Positions 7,729-18,100 of a stretch of DNA of 64,000 nucleotides are shown in pieces. A model generated the notes under the pieces. That model had not been told where the DNA came from and did not search any database. It saw only the letters and a program-made list of their open reading frames with translations. Source of the stretch: QHXW01 sp963752965 (GTDB lineage Bacteria > Acidobacteriota > Terriglobia > Bryobacterales > Bryobacteraceae); the NCBI GenBank assembly GCA_963752965.1, contig CAVWAJ010000010.1:1-64000 (forward strand), written 5' to 3'. A program made the position numbers and the translations under genes. Within the stretch, counting starts at the first letter, position 1; every line of letters starts with the position of its first letter.

Positions 7729-10197
7729 ATGGCATCCTTTAGCAAACACCTCAAACATGTCGTCCGCAGACTGCTGCGCTCTCCGATGTTCACGGTCGTA
7801 ACGCTCATCACCATCGGCATTGGAGTCGGCGCCAACACCGCGATCTTCAGCGTCATCAACGGCATCTTGCTGAAGCCTCTTCCGTATCCTGATTCCGAGC
7901 GCCTGGTCAGCGTCTGGCAGTCAGCACCCGGCATCGGCATCAAGGATCTCCAAGCCTCACCATCCGACTACTTCACTTTCCGCGAAGAAAACCGTTCGTT
8001 TTCGCACTTTGGCGTTTGGAACGGTGGCAGCCGCACCGTCACTGGCCTCGAAGCTCCCGAGCAGGTGCAGACCCTCGTCGTGACCGACGGCACACTGAAT
8101 GCGCTTGGCGTACAGCCGATTCTCGGTCGCTGGTTCACCTCGAAAGATGATAGCCCCGGCGCTCCGCAGACCACGATCCTGACTTACGGTTACTGGCAGC
8201 GCCGCTTAGGCGGTAGTCCTTCAGCCATCGGAAGGCAGATTCACGTCGATGGGGAACTCGCCGAAATCATCGGCGTCATGCCGCAAAACTTCCGCTTCCT
8301 CGACTACAAGCCCGATCTCATCTTCCCATTTCAATTCGACCGCGCCAAAACGAACCTCGGCAATTTCAGTTTCCAAGCCCTTGCGCGCCTCAAACCAGGT
8401 GTCACGCTCGCACAGGCCAACGCCGATCTCGCGCGCATGATCCCCATGGTCAACGCGAAATTTCCTCCTCCGCCCGGCTTCAGCGCCAAACTGTTTGAGA
8501 GCGCTCGCATCTCCCCAAACGTACGCGCATTGAAACAGGACGTGATCGGCGATTTGGGCAAGGTGCTCTGGGTGTTGATGGGAAGCATCGGCGCGGTGCT
8601 GCTGATCGCCTGCGCCAACGTCGCCAATCTGCTTCTGGTCCGTGCGGAGGGCCGCCAACAGGAACTCGCCATCCGCACAGCTCTTGGCGCGGGTTCCCGC
8701 CAGATCGCGGGCGAGATCCTCACCGAGAGTGTCTTTCTCGGTTTGCTCGGCGGAATAGCAGGTCTTGGCTTCGCGTATGGCGCGTTGCGTTTGCTCGCCA
8801 AAATCGCTCCCGCCAATCTCCCGCGCATCGAGAACATCACCATCGATCCCCTCGTTCTGCTCTTCACGTTCGCCATCTCGCTTTTTGCCGGATTACTATT
8901 CGGTCTGATCCCCGTAATCAAGTACGCCGCGCCTAACGTGATGGCCGCCCTTCGCGCCGGCGGGCGCACGTTGAGCCAGAGTCGAGAACGCCATCGCGCC
9001 CACAACGCTCTCGTGGTACTGCAAACAGCGCTGGCGGTAGTTCTGTTGGTTAGCTCCGGCCTGATGATCCGGACATTCCAGGCGTTAAGGCACGTCGAGC
9101 CTGGATTCACTAATCCGGATCAGCTACAAACCATCACCTTTACGATTCCGGATGCTCAAGTGAAGGAGCCGGAGCGCGTGATTCAAATGTTCCAGGAGGT
9201 CGAGCGCAAGCTCTCCGAAATTCCCGGCGTTCGCTCCGTCGCCTTTGCGAACGCCGTCCCCACCGACGGAAACAACAGTACGGATGTGCTCTATGTGGAA
9301 GACCGCACCTATTCGGAGGGGCAACTTCCACCTCTACGCCGCTTCAAGTTCGTCACGCCGGGCTTCTTCCAAACCATGGGGATCCGCCTCATCGCGGGAC
9401 GCGATTACACATGGACCGACGTCCATGATAAGCGGGAAGTCACGATCATCTCCGAGAACATGGCACGTGAGCTTTGGCATGATCCGGCCCGCGCGATCGG
9501 CAAGCGAATCCGCGAGGGTATGAAGGATTCATGGCGCGAGATTATCGGCGTGGTCGGGGATGTCTACTCCGACGGCCCCGATCAAAAAGCGCCCACCGCC
9601 GTTTATTGGCCGATGATCGCGAGTAACTTCTGGGGCAACGACACATTCGTCCAGCGCCAGGCCGTCTACGCCATCCGCACCAACCGCGCCGGCTCGGAAA
9701 GCCTGCTGAAACAGGTCCGCGAGGCCGTGTGGTCGGTGAACAAGGAGGTCCCGCTGGCCCATATTCGCACCATGGCGGAAATCTATCGCGGCTCAATGGC
9801 GCGCAGTTCCTTCACGCTCGTGATGCTGGCCATCGCCGGTGGCATGGCGCTGCTGCTCGGCATCGTGGGAATCTACGGCGTGATTTCTTACTCGGTCTCG
9901 CAACGCACACGCGAGATCGGGATTCGCATCGCTCTCGGCGCGCAGCAAGGCGCACTGAAGACCATGGTCGTCCGCCATGGCCTGTTGCTCGCCGGCGTAG
10001 GCGTCGCGCTGGGCCTCGCGACCGCCGCCGCTCTCACCCGTATTCTGTCTTCTTTCCTGTTTCAGATCAGCCCGCTCGACCCGCTAACTTATCTCTCCGT
10101 CTCCGCCGGCTTGCTGGCCGCCGCCGCGCTAGCCAGCTACGTGCCCGCACACCGAGCCTCCACGGTAAACCCAGTCGACGCCCTCCGCGCAGACTAG
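7729..10197 (+). CDS. ADOP-type ABC transporter permease (FtsX/MacB family)
   Basis: An 822-residue inner-membrane protein with the acidobacterial duplicated permease layout: first TM segment with TIGIGVGANTAIFSVINGILLKPLPYP (residues about 22-50), MacB-like periplasmic domain, an FtsX core (LLIACANVANLLLVRAEGRQQELAIRTALGAG, about 290-415), a second periplasmic domain, and a second FtsX core ending ISPLDPLTYLSVSAGLL and VPAHRASTVNPVDALRAD. ATG 7729 follows an AAGG. It lacks a nucleotide-binding domain and no ATPase gene is adjacent. It is divergent from the PQQ gene (88-bp gap). Substrate unknown; these proteins are expanded in Acidobacteria. Confidence 0.92.
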   Translation: MASFSKHLKHVVRRLLRSPMFTVVTLITIGIGVGANTAIFSVINGILLKPLPYPDSERLVSVWQSAPGIGIKDLQASPSDYFTFREENRSFSHFGVWNGGSRTVTGLEAPEQVQTLVVTDGTLNALGVQPILGRWFTSKDDSPGAPQTTILTYGYWQRRLGGSPSAIGRQIHVDGELAEIIGVMPQNFRFLDYKPDLIFPFQFDRAKTNLGNFSFQALARLKPGVTLAQANADLARMIPMVNAKFPPPPGFSAKLFESARISPNVRALKQDVIGDLGKVLWVLMGSIGAVLLIACANVANLLLVRAEGRQQELAIRTALGAGSRQIAGEILTESVFLGLLGGIAGLGFAYGALRLLAKIAPANLPRIENITIDPLVLLFTFAISLFAGLLFGLIPVIKYAAPNVMAALRAGGRTLSQSRERHRAHNALVVLQTALAVVLLVSSGLMIRTFQALRHVEPGFTNPDQLQTITFTIPDAQVKEPERVIQMFQEVERKLSEIPGVRSVAFANAVPTDGNNSTDVLYVEDRTYSEGQLPPLRRFKFVTPGFFQTMGIRLIAGRDYTWTDVHDKREVTIISENMARELWHDPARAIGKRIREGMKDSWREIIGVVGDVYSDGPDQKAPTAVYWPMIASNFWGNDTFVQRQAVYAIRTNRAGSESLLKQVREAVWSVNKEVPLAHIRTMAEIYRGSMARSSFTLVMLAIAGGMALLLGIVGIYGVISYSVSQRTREIGIRIALGAQQGALKTMVVRHGLLLAGVGVALGLATAAALTRILSSFLFQISPLDPLTYLSVSAGLLAAAALASYVPAHRASTVNPVDALRAD

Positions 10198-10251
10198 ATA
10201 TCGCCTCACGCACCAACCGGCCGCCGTTGTGGCGCACGCCTCGGCGCGCCG

Positions 10252-10287
10252 CGGCGAACTTCAGTTCGCCGTAGCCCTCCCTACGGC
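10252..10287. terminator. Overlapping inverted repeats between permease and ATPase genes (terminator or intergenic repeat)
   Basis: An 8-bp perfect stem CGGCGAAC/GTTCGCCG with TTCA loop (10252-10271) overlaps a second 6-bp stem CCGTAG/CTACGG with a 6-base loop (10269-10286). The two stems share bases and cannot form together. There is no T-run, so intrinsic termination is uncertain; a REP-like intergenic repeat is the alternative. Confidence 0.4.
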
Positions 10288-10394
10288 GATCGCCCCTTCT
10301 CGGCTAACGGCCCAAGTCAGGGCGCCAGCGGGAAATCCTCGTCACCATCGTTCCGCGCAGTGCGTTAAGGGATGGAATCGCACAAACCATCGGC

Positions 10395-10425
10395 TTGACA
10401 TATACCTTGGGGGGTATGCTATAAA
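10395..10425 (+). promoter_or_regulatory. Metal-responsive promoter/operator of the P-type ATPase gene
   Basis: A consensus -35 TTGACA (10395-10400) is separated by 19 bp from TATAAA (10420-10425). The spacer contains the 5-6-5 dyad ATACC-TTGGGG-GGTAT (10402-10417). GC-rich cores flanked by ATAC/GTAT resemble CsoR/RcnR operators, while a 19-bp spacer with an internal dyad is also the hallmark of MerR-activated promoters. Neither regulator gene lies in the window. An AGGAGG ribosome-binding site follows at 10459, ahead of ATG 10476. Confidence 0.65.
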
Positions 10426-10475
10426 CATGTACCTGGAAGCTCGCCCTTGATGCGACCCAGGAGGAGAAACCCGGA

Positions 10476-12434
10476 ATGGCGGAAGCCGAACTTGCCGTCG
10501 TGAACCGCGCAGCTCCGCACCATCAAGCAGGTGAGCACGAGCACGGTGGAAGCGAGTGGATCGAGTACGGGCGCATTGCGTTCGTCGGCCTCGCGATCCT
10601 GGTCACGTGGTTCCAGTGGTGGCGGCCTGTCCCACGCTTTGACGTGGTGGGGCTCGCCGCGGCGTTGCTGGGCGGCTATCCCATCTTTCGCGAGGCCGTC
10701 GCGGACATCCTCAAGCGCCGCATGACCATGGAATTGTCCATGACCATCGCGCTGCTTGCGGCGTTGATCATTGGAGAGGTTTTCACCGCCCTGGTGATCG
10801 TCTTCTTCGTGCTGATTGCCGAGGTTCTCGAGGAAATGACCGTGGGCCGCGGGCGCCAAGCCATCCAGGACCTTCTCCGTTTTCTCCCCACAAGCACGGA
10901 GATCCGCGCGGCCGATGGTGTGAAAACGCTGGACATCAGCGAGGTGCGTCCCGGTGATGTCGTGCTCGTTCGGCCAGGCGCGCGGGTGCCGGTGGATGGA
11001 GAAGTGGTCTCGGGCCATTCGTTTGTCGACCAGGCCACCATCACGGGTGAATCGCTGCCCGTAGAAAAGGTGCCCGGCACCTCGGTTTTCGCCGGAACCA
11101 TCAATCAATCCGGCTTCCTGGAGGTGTGCACCGTTGGTGTGGGCCGCGACACCGCCTTCGGCCGCATTATCGAAGCAGTGGAGCGCGCCGAGCACTCGCA
11201 AGCGCCCGTGCAGAAGCTTGCCGACCGCCTCGCCGGCTATCTCGTGTATTTTGCCCTTGCGTGCGCCGCCATCACTTTCATCTACACTCGCAACCCCCGC
11301 TCAACCATCTCGGTGATCATCGTGGCCGGCGCCTGCGGCATCGCCGCCGGAACTCCCTTGGCCATCTTGGGAGCCATCGGCCGCGCGGCCCGGCGCGGCG
11401 CGATCGTCAAAGGCGGCCGCTACATCGAGACACTGAGTTCGGTGAATACCATTGTGCTCGATAAAACCGGCACGCTCACGCTGGGCCGTCCTGAAGTGCT
11501 CGGGCTGCGGCCGGCCGCGGGGGTTACTGATCACGACCTGCTCCAAGCCGCCGCCAGTGCCGAGCGTTTCTCCGAGCACCCCCTGGGCAAGGCCATTCTC
11601 GATAAAGCCGCGGCCCTACGGATTCCAACCGCCGACCCCGCGGCCTTCCACTACACGCCGGGGAAGGGAATCGCATGCGAATTGCAGGGACGCCACACGC
11701 TCGTCGGCACGCCAGTCCTCCTCCACGAGGGCGGCGTCGAGCTGCCAGTCGACGCGGATGCTTCCGGTTCGCTCTCCGGCGTCTTCGTAGCGCAGGACGG
11801 CCGGTATCTGGGCAACATCCAGATCGCCGACGTACTGCGCGCCGGATCGTTGGAAGCTGTCCGGCGGCTGCGCGAAATGAAAATCCGGACAGTGCTATTG
11901 ACCGGTGACGCCGCAGTGATCGCTCAAAAAGTGGGCAAGGAATTGGGAGTAGATGCAGTCGAAGCCGACCTGTTGCCCGAGAAGAAGCTCGAGCGCGTCG
12001 AGCGCCTCCGCGCCGAGGGGCATGTCGTCGCGATGGTTGGGGATGGAGTGAATGACGCCCCGGCCCTCATGGCCGCAAATGTGGGGATTGCCATGGGATC
12101 CGGAACCGATGTAGCTCGCGAAAGCGCAGCCGTGGTTCTGCTGGGAGACGATCTGACGAAACTGATTCAACTGCTGGAAATCTCGCGCCAGTGTTACCGC
12201 ATCATTATGACGAACTTCGTGGGCACTCTGGCGGTGGATGTGGTTGGGGTCGGGCTCGCGGCTTTCGGCTTCTTGAGCCCGGTACTCGCGGCGCTCATCC
12301 ACGTGACTTCCGAGATGATCTTCATCCTGAACTCGGCCCGCCTGCTCTCCGGTGGAACCACTAATGCAGAAGGCCGCGGATCGCGTGCGCCTGCCGCTTA
12401 CTCACAATCAGCTCCTGGCCATTCGTCAGCGTGA
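10476..12434 (+). CDS. P1B-like heavy-metal P-type ATPase with non-canonical TM6 motif
   Basis: 652 residues. The His-rich N-terminus (HHQAGEHEH, residues 15-23) replaces the usual metal-binding HMA domain. The catalytic core is intact: TGES (190-193), phosphorylated Asp329 in DKTGT, the SEHPLGKAI motif (His368), TGDA and GDGVND (522-527). The TM6 metal-selectivity motif, normally CPC or SPC, reads G285-A286-C287 with the proline missing (AGACGIAAGTPLA), and the final helix has HVTSEMIF where P1B-4 pumps have HEGGT. It is therefore an inner-membrane metal exporter-like pump of unclear subtype. The upstream promoter looks metal regulated. Its 3' end overlaps the convergent LytTR gene by 74 bp. 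Confidence 0.88.
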   Translation: MAEAELAVVNRAAPHHQAGEHEHGGSEWIEYGRIAFVGLAILVTWFQWWRPVPRFDVVGLAAALLGGYPIFREAVADILKRRMTMELSMTIALLAALIIGEVFTALVIVFFVLIAEVLEEMTVGRGRQAIQDLLRFLPTSTEIRAADGVKTLDISEVRPGDVVLVRPGARVPVDGEVVSGHSFVDQATITGESLPVEKVPGTSVFAGTINQSGFLEVCTVGVGRDTAFGRIIEAVERAEHSQAPVQKLADRLAGYLVYFALACAAITFIYTRNPRSTISVIIVAGACGIAAGTPLAILGAIGRAARRGAIVKGGRYIETLSSVNTIVLDKTGTLTLGRPEVLGLRPAAGVTDHDLLQAAASAERFSEHPLGKAILDKAAALRIPTADPAAFHYTPGKGIACELQGRHTLVGTPVLLHEGGVELPVDADASGSLSGVFVAQDGRYLGNIQIADVLRAGSLEAVRRLREMKIRTVLLTGDAAVIAQKVGKELGVDAVEADLLPEKKLERVERLRAEGHVVAMVGDGVNDAPALMAANVGIAMGSGTDVARESAAVVLLGDDLTKLIQLLEISRQCYRIIMTNFVGTLAVDVVGVGLAAFGFLSPVLAALIHVTSEMIFILNSARLLSGGTTNAEGRGSRAPAAYSQSAPGHSSA

Positions 12435-13092
12435 GCAGCCAGCGCTGGCTGCTGAGCGCGCTCATTTTGCGGACGTGGTTCACATTGACGATGGCGTTGC
12501 GATGCACTCGTTGGAACTGCATGTGCTGGAGCCGGCTTTCGATCGTGCGTAGCGTCTGAGTGGCCCGAAAGCGGTTTTTGGCGGTAATAATCCAGACCAC
12601 TTCCCCTTCGGCCTGAAACGCCAGCACTTCTTCAAAAGCCAACAATAGATATTCTTCGCCGCGCTGGGCGACTACCTTGCGGTTGATCGGGGCGCTGGCG
12701 ATCTCAGCTACTTTTTCTGCATTTTCCCGAGGGCTGTCGTGGAGGGCGCGGGCTCGCTCCACCGTCTTCTGCAAGCGAGCCGCGCTGACTGGCTTGAGCA
12801 GGTAGTCGATCGCGCCCGCTTCGAACGCCTGGATGGCGTACTGGTCGTAGGCGGTTACGATGACGATGACCGGAAGGTGCCCGCCCTTCAGCCGCCCCAC
12901 CACTTCCAGGCCGCCCATCACCGGCATTCGCAGATCCAGAAACACCAGATCGGGGCGGATCTCCGCGATCTGCTCTAGCGCCTGCTGGCCGTTCTCCGCC
13001 TCCCCCACCACCTCCACGTCCTCGAACGGCTTGAGTTCTTCCCGCAAAACCTCGCGGGCGATGGGCTCGTCATCGACGATCAGCGTCTTCAT
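12361..13092 (-). CDS. LytTR-family response regulator
   Basis: 243 residues: receiver domain (about 1-120) with acidic pocket VDDEP, phospho-acceptor Asp53 in LVFLDLRMP, conserved TAYD and LLKPV; a linker; and a C-terminal LytTR DNA-binding domain (about 140-240) with FQRVHRNAIVNVNHV. It likely controls transcription in response to the sensor kinase encoded directly upstream; the kinase stop codon and this ATG are adjacent, so the pair is co-transcribed. The gene ends inside the convergent ATPase gene. Confidence 0.93.
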   Translation of the reverse strand: MKTLIVDDEPIAREVLREELKPFEDVEVVGEAENGQQALEQIAEIRPDLVFLDLRMPVMGGLEVVGRLKGGHLPVIVIVTAYDQYAIQAFEAGAIDYLLKPVSAARLQKTVERARALHDSPRENAEKVAEIASAPINRKVVAQRGEEYLLLAFEEVLAFQAEGEVVWIITAKNRFRATQTLRTIESRLQHMQFQRVHRNAIVNVNHVRKMSALSSQRWLLTLTNGQELIVSKRQAHAIRGLLH

Positions 13093-14931
13093 CTAAGCAG
13101 GGCTCACCGACCTCGTCATCGGAACCGAAAACTGAACCGAGGTGCCAGCCGCGCCCGAGCTCACCTGGAGATCCGCGCTCGGACCGTAGCAAAGCTGCAA
13201 ACGGCGTGTCACGTTACCGAGTCCTAGTCCGTTTCCCGTGGACTCATTTTGCATGCCGGGCCCGGTATCCTCGACGGTGATGCGCACTTCGCCACCGATC
13301 ACTTTCGCGGTGAGAGTCAAGCTGCCGCCCCCGGCTTTCGCAGACACCCCGTGTTTGATGGCGTTTTCTACCAACGGCTGGATCGAGAGGATCGGAATCA
13401 GCACCGGCATGGCCGCCTCGTCCACGTCGATGTGGGTTTCGAGCCGGGGCCCCAGGCGCAGACGTTCGATATCCAGGTAGGCGTTGATGATTTGGAGCTC
13501 CTCGGACAACGGAATGAACGTTCTTTCCGACCGGAGAAAATACCGGAAGACCTCTGCTAGATTTAGCACGGTGCGGCGGGCGCCAGCCGCTTCCCGAGGG
13601 ATGACGCCGTACAACGTGTTGAGCGCGTTGAACAAAAAATGGGGGTTGATTTGTGACTGAAGCGCGCGCAACTCGGCCTGCGACACGAGCCGGTCGAGTT
13701 CCGAGGCGCGAGCCCGGTCCACCTGCTCGACGATGGCCGCCGAAAGCCGGTTGAGCGCTTGCAGGTCTTCGCTCAAGTACCGGCGGCCTCCGCGGCGGCG
13801 TCCCAGCGCGACGTATCGAATATCCACCGGCGACAATCGCAGGGGAACAACCACTTCGGCCCAGGAGAGATCGGGAACGCCGCGAAGTTGCGGGAGATCG
13901 CCGATGGGGGCCGGGAAGAGGGGTTCGGCCGGCAGGCCTGGCAGCAGCCGGGCGCGTTCGGCCTCCATAAAGGATGCGAGCTGTTCGGCAGCCCAGTCCA
14001 GGTACTGCGCTTCGGTCTGGGAGGACGCGCCGGTACGGAGCCGCTGTAGCCAGCTCTCCAGTTCGGGGCGGCGGAAGACCACTGTCGTCAGCCAGGACTG
14101 CACCTTCGACCGGAGTACCGCAAAAACGATCAGAAGCAGGCATGAACCGGTGAGCAGCAGGGCTTCGGACAAGGGATCGACCGCGCCTGGCTTGAGAAAA
14201 CTGGAAAACGCGCGGATGCCAATGAACGTGATCAGCCCGGCTAGAAATGCGTTGGCGAGAAAACGGATGAAGGCGTCCAGCAAGACGAATCGATAATCCT
14301 GCAATAACACGAATAGAGCCAGGGGAATGCCGCCGTGGTGAAGCAGGATCTCTTTCGACCAGGCTTGCGGCGGGTGTCCGGAACCGAAGTGCACGAAAGA
14401 CATGGCAAACAGAGAAGAACACATGGCTCCCAGCATGCGCGACGTCTTTCCGGGTTTTTCACGTCCGCGTTGCAGTGCCAGGCCCACCAGAGCGATCGCA
14501 GTCAGGACGCTGAAACCGACAGTGATGAGAGACAGCGCGATCTGGTGATACTTCGGCGAGGCATCCGAGAGCTCCCAGAAATGCAGCCCAGTGGCCGTCA
14601 GGCTGAGCAGATAGCCGGCCGCACTGACAAGCCGGAGGCTGTTCCCGAGCGAGATATGCAACAGCACCGCGGGCAGGAAACTAAGGACTGAAAAGCTGAA
14701 AGCCACCAGCAAGGGCGTCCAGTTGCTGTTGGTGGCATAGGTGGCAAGAACGGCGAGCGATCCGATGTTCCACAAGAACGCCAGTGCCGCCGCGGTGAGG
14801 GATTGCCAGCGGTCACGGAAATTCGCCGCGGCGTGGTCGCGAATCAGCAGGAACAGAAAAATGCCGAAAACGACCGCTCCGGCCAAGTGGCCGATGGTGT
14901 TCACCAATTGCGGTTCGTGGATGTTCGGCAT
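13093..14931 (-). CDS. LytS-type membrane sensor histidine kinase
   Basis: 612 residues. The N-terminal 260 residues hold about seven to eight hydrophobic helices; a GAF-like region follows (about 290-410); then the His_kinase domain with the phospho-acceptor His431 in INPHFLFNALNTL and an HATPase domain with the N box ENAIKHG and G boxes DTGPGM and GLGLGN. This is the LytS/YehU architecture that partners with LytTR regulators, and the regulator gene starts immediately after its stop. Signal unknown. The 188-bp gap upstream separates it from the divergent Ser/Thr kinase gene and should contain both promoters. Confidence 0.92.
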   Translation of the reverse strand: MPNIHEPQLVNTIGHLAGAVVFGIFLFLLIRDHAAANFRDRWQSLTAAALAFLWNIGSLAVLATYATNSNWTPLLVAFSFSVLSFLPAVLLHISLGNSLRLVSAAGYLLSLTATGLHFWELSDASPKYHQIALSLITVGFSVLTAIALVGLALQRGREKPGKTSRMLGAMCSSLFAMSFVHFGSGHPPQAWSKEILLHHGGIPLALFVLLQDYRFVLLDAFIRFLANAFLAGLITFIGIRAFSSFLKPGAVDPLSEALLLTGSCLLLIVFAVLRSKVQSWLTTVVFRRPELESWLQRLRTGASSQTEAQYLDWAAEQLASFMEAERARLLPGLPAEPLFPAPIGDLPQLRGVPDLSWAEVVVPLRLSPVDIRYVALGRRRGGRRYLSEDLQALNRLSAAIVEQVDRARASELDRLVSQAELRALQSQINPHFLFNALNTLYGVIPREAAGARRTVLNLAEVFRYFLRSERTFIPLSEELQIINAYLDIERLRLGPRLETHIDVDEAAMPVLIPILSIQPLVENAIKHGVSAKAGGGSLTLTAKVIGGEVRITVEDTGPGMQNESTGNGLGLGNVTRRLQLCYGPSADLQVSSGAAGTSVQFSVPMTRSVSPA

Positions 14932-15119
14932 CGGCGCCTGCTACCTTAGATTCTGCCGTCTTCTCCGGGTTGGCGCAAATGGCGCCTGGCGGGTGCAACG
15001 GCTGGGCCGCCCTGCACACTATCCTGATGGGCGGGTACTCTGTCTGCGCTCAAGACGTTTGCCAGTCAGGGAGGATCTAGGTTAACTTGTGTAAAGCGCG
15101 TTTAGCGGGTTGACGATCT

Positions 15120-18100
15120 ATGCTGGAGTGTCCAGTCTGCCACGCCAGTAATCCACTGGGATCGCAGACGTGTTTCCGGTGCAGTACGCCTTTCGGCATC
15201 GACAGCGCAACCGTGACTATGGATGCGGCGGAAATCGGCGTGACGATTCTGGATCCAGCCAGCGATCCCGAGGCCACAATAGCCGCGGCGGGAGCCACCG
15301 GATGGTCCGTTCCCATTCAGAAGATCAGCGAGCGCGACCCTAGTACGCCACTCGAGCCAGGAACGATTCTGGGCGAGCGCTACGAAATCCTGCAACGCCT
15401 CGGGGAAGGCGGGATGGGCGCGGTTTACAAGGCCCGAGACAACGAACTCGACCGTCTGCTGGCGCTCAAAGTGATCCGGCCGGAACTGGCCGGCCATCCG
15501 GATATCCTGCGCCGTTTCAAGCAGGAGTTGATCCTTGCGCGGCAAGTGACGCACAAGAACGTCATTCGCATTTTCGACCTGGGCATGGCGGATGGGCGCA
15601 AGTTCATCACCATGGATTACATCGACGGCCGGGACTTGAAGAGCATCCTGGTGGAGCGCGACAAGCTGCCACCCGCCGAAGCCGTACCGATCGTACAGCA
15701 GATCTGCCGCGGGCTCGAGGCGGCGCACGTCGAAGGTGTGGTCCACCGCGATCTGAAGCCGCAGAACATCATGCTGGATGCGAATGGCCGCGTTTGGGTG
15801 ATGGACTTCGGTTTGGCGCGCTCGATGGACCTGGTGGGGATGACGCGCACGGGCGCGCTGATGGGTACGCCGGACTACATGTCGCCGGAGCAGGCGCGCG
15901 CGGCGAAAGTGGATGCGCGCTCGGACATTTTCAGTCTGGGCATTATTTTCTACGAAATCCTGACCGGCCAGTTGCCGTTCAAGGCCGATACCATGATGGC
16001 CACGCTACTCAAGCGTGTGCAGGAGAAGCCAGCGCCGCCAAGCGCAGTGGACCCGGCGATTCCGCAGCAGTTGAGCGACGTGGTGATGAAGTGCCTGGAA
16101 GTGGATGTGGCGCGGCGGTATCAGACGACGGGGGAGATTCTGGCGGATCTTAGCGGCGAGACGGCGGGCGCAAGCATGGTGCAGGCTCCCATCGCATCGC
16201 TCGCCGACATTGGACCCGGTTCTCAGTTCGGGCCGCGATACACGATCGAATCGGTGATCGGAGAAGGCGGCATGGGCAAGGTGTACAAAGCTCATGACAA
16301 CGACCTCGACCGCACGGTCGCGCTCAAACTGGTGCGGCGCGAACTGGCCAACGATGCCAATTCGATGCACCGCTTCAAGCAGGAGCTGCTGCTGGCGAGC
16401 CGCGTCTCGCACCGCAACATTCTGCGCATTCACGATCTGGGCGACGTGGGCGGCGTGAAGTTCATTTCGATGGCGTACGTGGAGGGCAGGGACCTGCACG
16501 ATGTCATCGAGGCAGGCGGCCGTCTGCCGGTAGGGCGGCTGGTGAACATCGCCAAGCAACTCGCCGGGGCGCTGGATGCCGCCCACGCTGAAGGCGTGGT
16601 ACACCGCGACTTGAAGCCGCGCAACGTGCTGATGGCTCAGAACGACCAGGTGTACGTTTCGGACTTTGGCCTGGCGAAGTCACTCGAAGGCGAATCGACC
16701 ACGACGATGACGTGCGCCGGCGAGGTGCTGGGCACGCCGCGGTATATGTCGCCCGAACAGGCGGAATCAAAGCCCGTGGACCATCGCAGCGATCTGTATT
16801 CCCTGGGCGTGATTCTGTACGAGATGGCGACGGGGGACGCGCCGTTCGCGGGCGAATCGACGATGCAGGTGATGTACCAGCACGTTACCCGGAAGCCCAA
16901 GGACCCGAAGCTTGGGAACCCGGGGCTGCCCGATTATCTCTCCAAGATCATTTTGAAGTGCCTGGAGAAAGATCCGGCGAACCGCTACCAGAGTGCGAAG
17001 GAGATTCTTGCGGACCTGGAGGCGGCCACACCTCCGACCCGCATAGTGCGCCTCCGGATTGCAGAGACGGGCTATCCCAAGTGGCTGCTCACGTCGATGG
17101 CCGCGCTGTTGCTTCTGGCGGGGGCGGTGTTGTCCATCCCGTCTTGGCGCAACGCACTACTGGTTCGCTTGGAGAGCGCCCGCACCGGCACATCGAGTGC
17201 GCCTGCACCGAAGTACCTCGCGGTACTCCCATTCAAAGTGCTGGGAGACGAGGCAGCGCTCAAGTATGTCGCCGACGGTGTGGTGGAGTCCCTTTCCGCG
17301 CAGCTTTTCCCATTGAAGGATGTTCGCGTAGCGCCACAGAGTGCCGTGGAGGATGCCGTCAAGAAGGGCTCGCTGGAGAAGATCGCCAAGGACCTTGGGG
17401 TCAATCTGGTAGTGACCGGCACGGTGCAGGGCGCTGGGGACAGTGTGCGCATCGTGACGCAGGTGGAGGACATAAAGAAGGGGCAGCGGTTGTGGGGCGG
17501 AGAGTTCACAGCTCTGCGCCGCGACCTTCTCAGCACCGAGACCTCCATCTACAAGCAGTTGGTGACGGCGCTGGATCTCAAGCCGAGCGATGAGGATCTG
17601 TCGCGCGGCGCTCTGCGCATGACCGGGAATTACGGCGCTTACGAGCTCTATCTGAAGGGCCACGACATGATGAGGCGCTGGCCCAATATCAAGGGGTATA
17701 ACGCGGCGCTGAACTTTTATGACGAGGCAATACGGAAGGACCCGCGTTTCGCACTGGCATGGGCCGGCAAGGCTGACATCAGCATGGCGTTGTATTTCCT
17801 GACGAAAGACGACTCCTGGGCCGGAAAAGCTCTGAGCGCCGCGGAACAAGCCAAGCAGCTCAACCCCGACCTGCCCGAGGTGCACTGGGCGCTGGGTACC
17901 ATTTATCTGCAAACCGGGAGGACCGAGGAGGCCATCGCCGAAGCCAAGCTGGGTTTGGAATTGGCGCCGAATGCGGATGAAAGCTACCGCCGTCTGGGAG
18001 AAGTCTATCTGGCGGCGGGCCGAAAGAACGAGGCCATCGCCGCTTATGAGAAGGCCGCTCAGATCAATCCGTACTACTGGTTTAACTTCAACTGGCTGGG

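Noticed and set aside
13244..14422. 392-codon minus-strand frame inside the histidine kinase gene
   Set aside because: Arg/Pro-rich high-GC shadow frame with no motif; the LytS frame explains the region.
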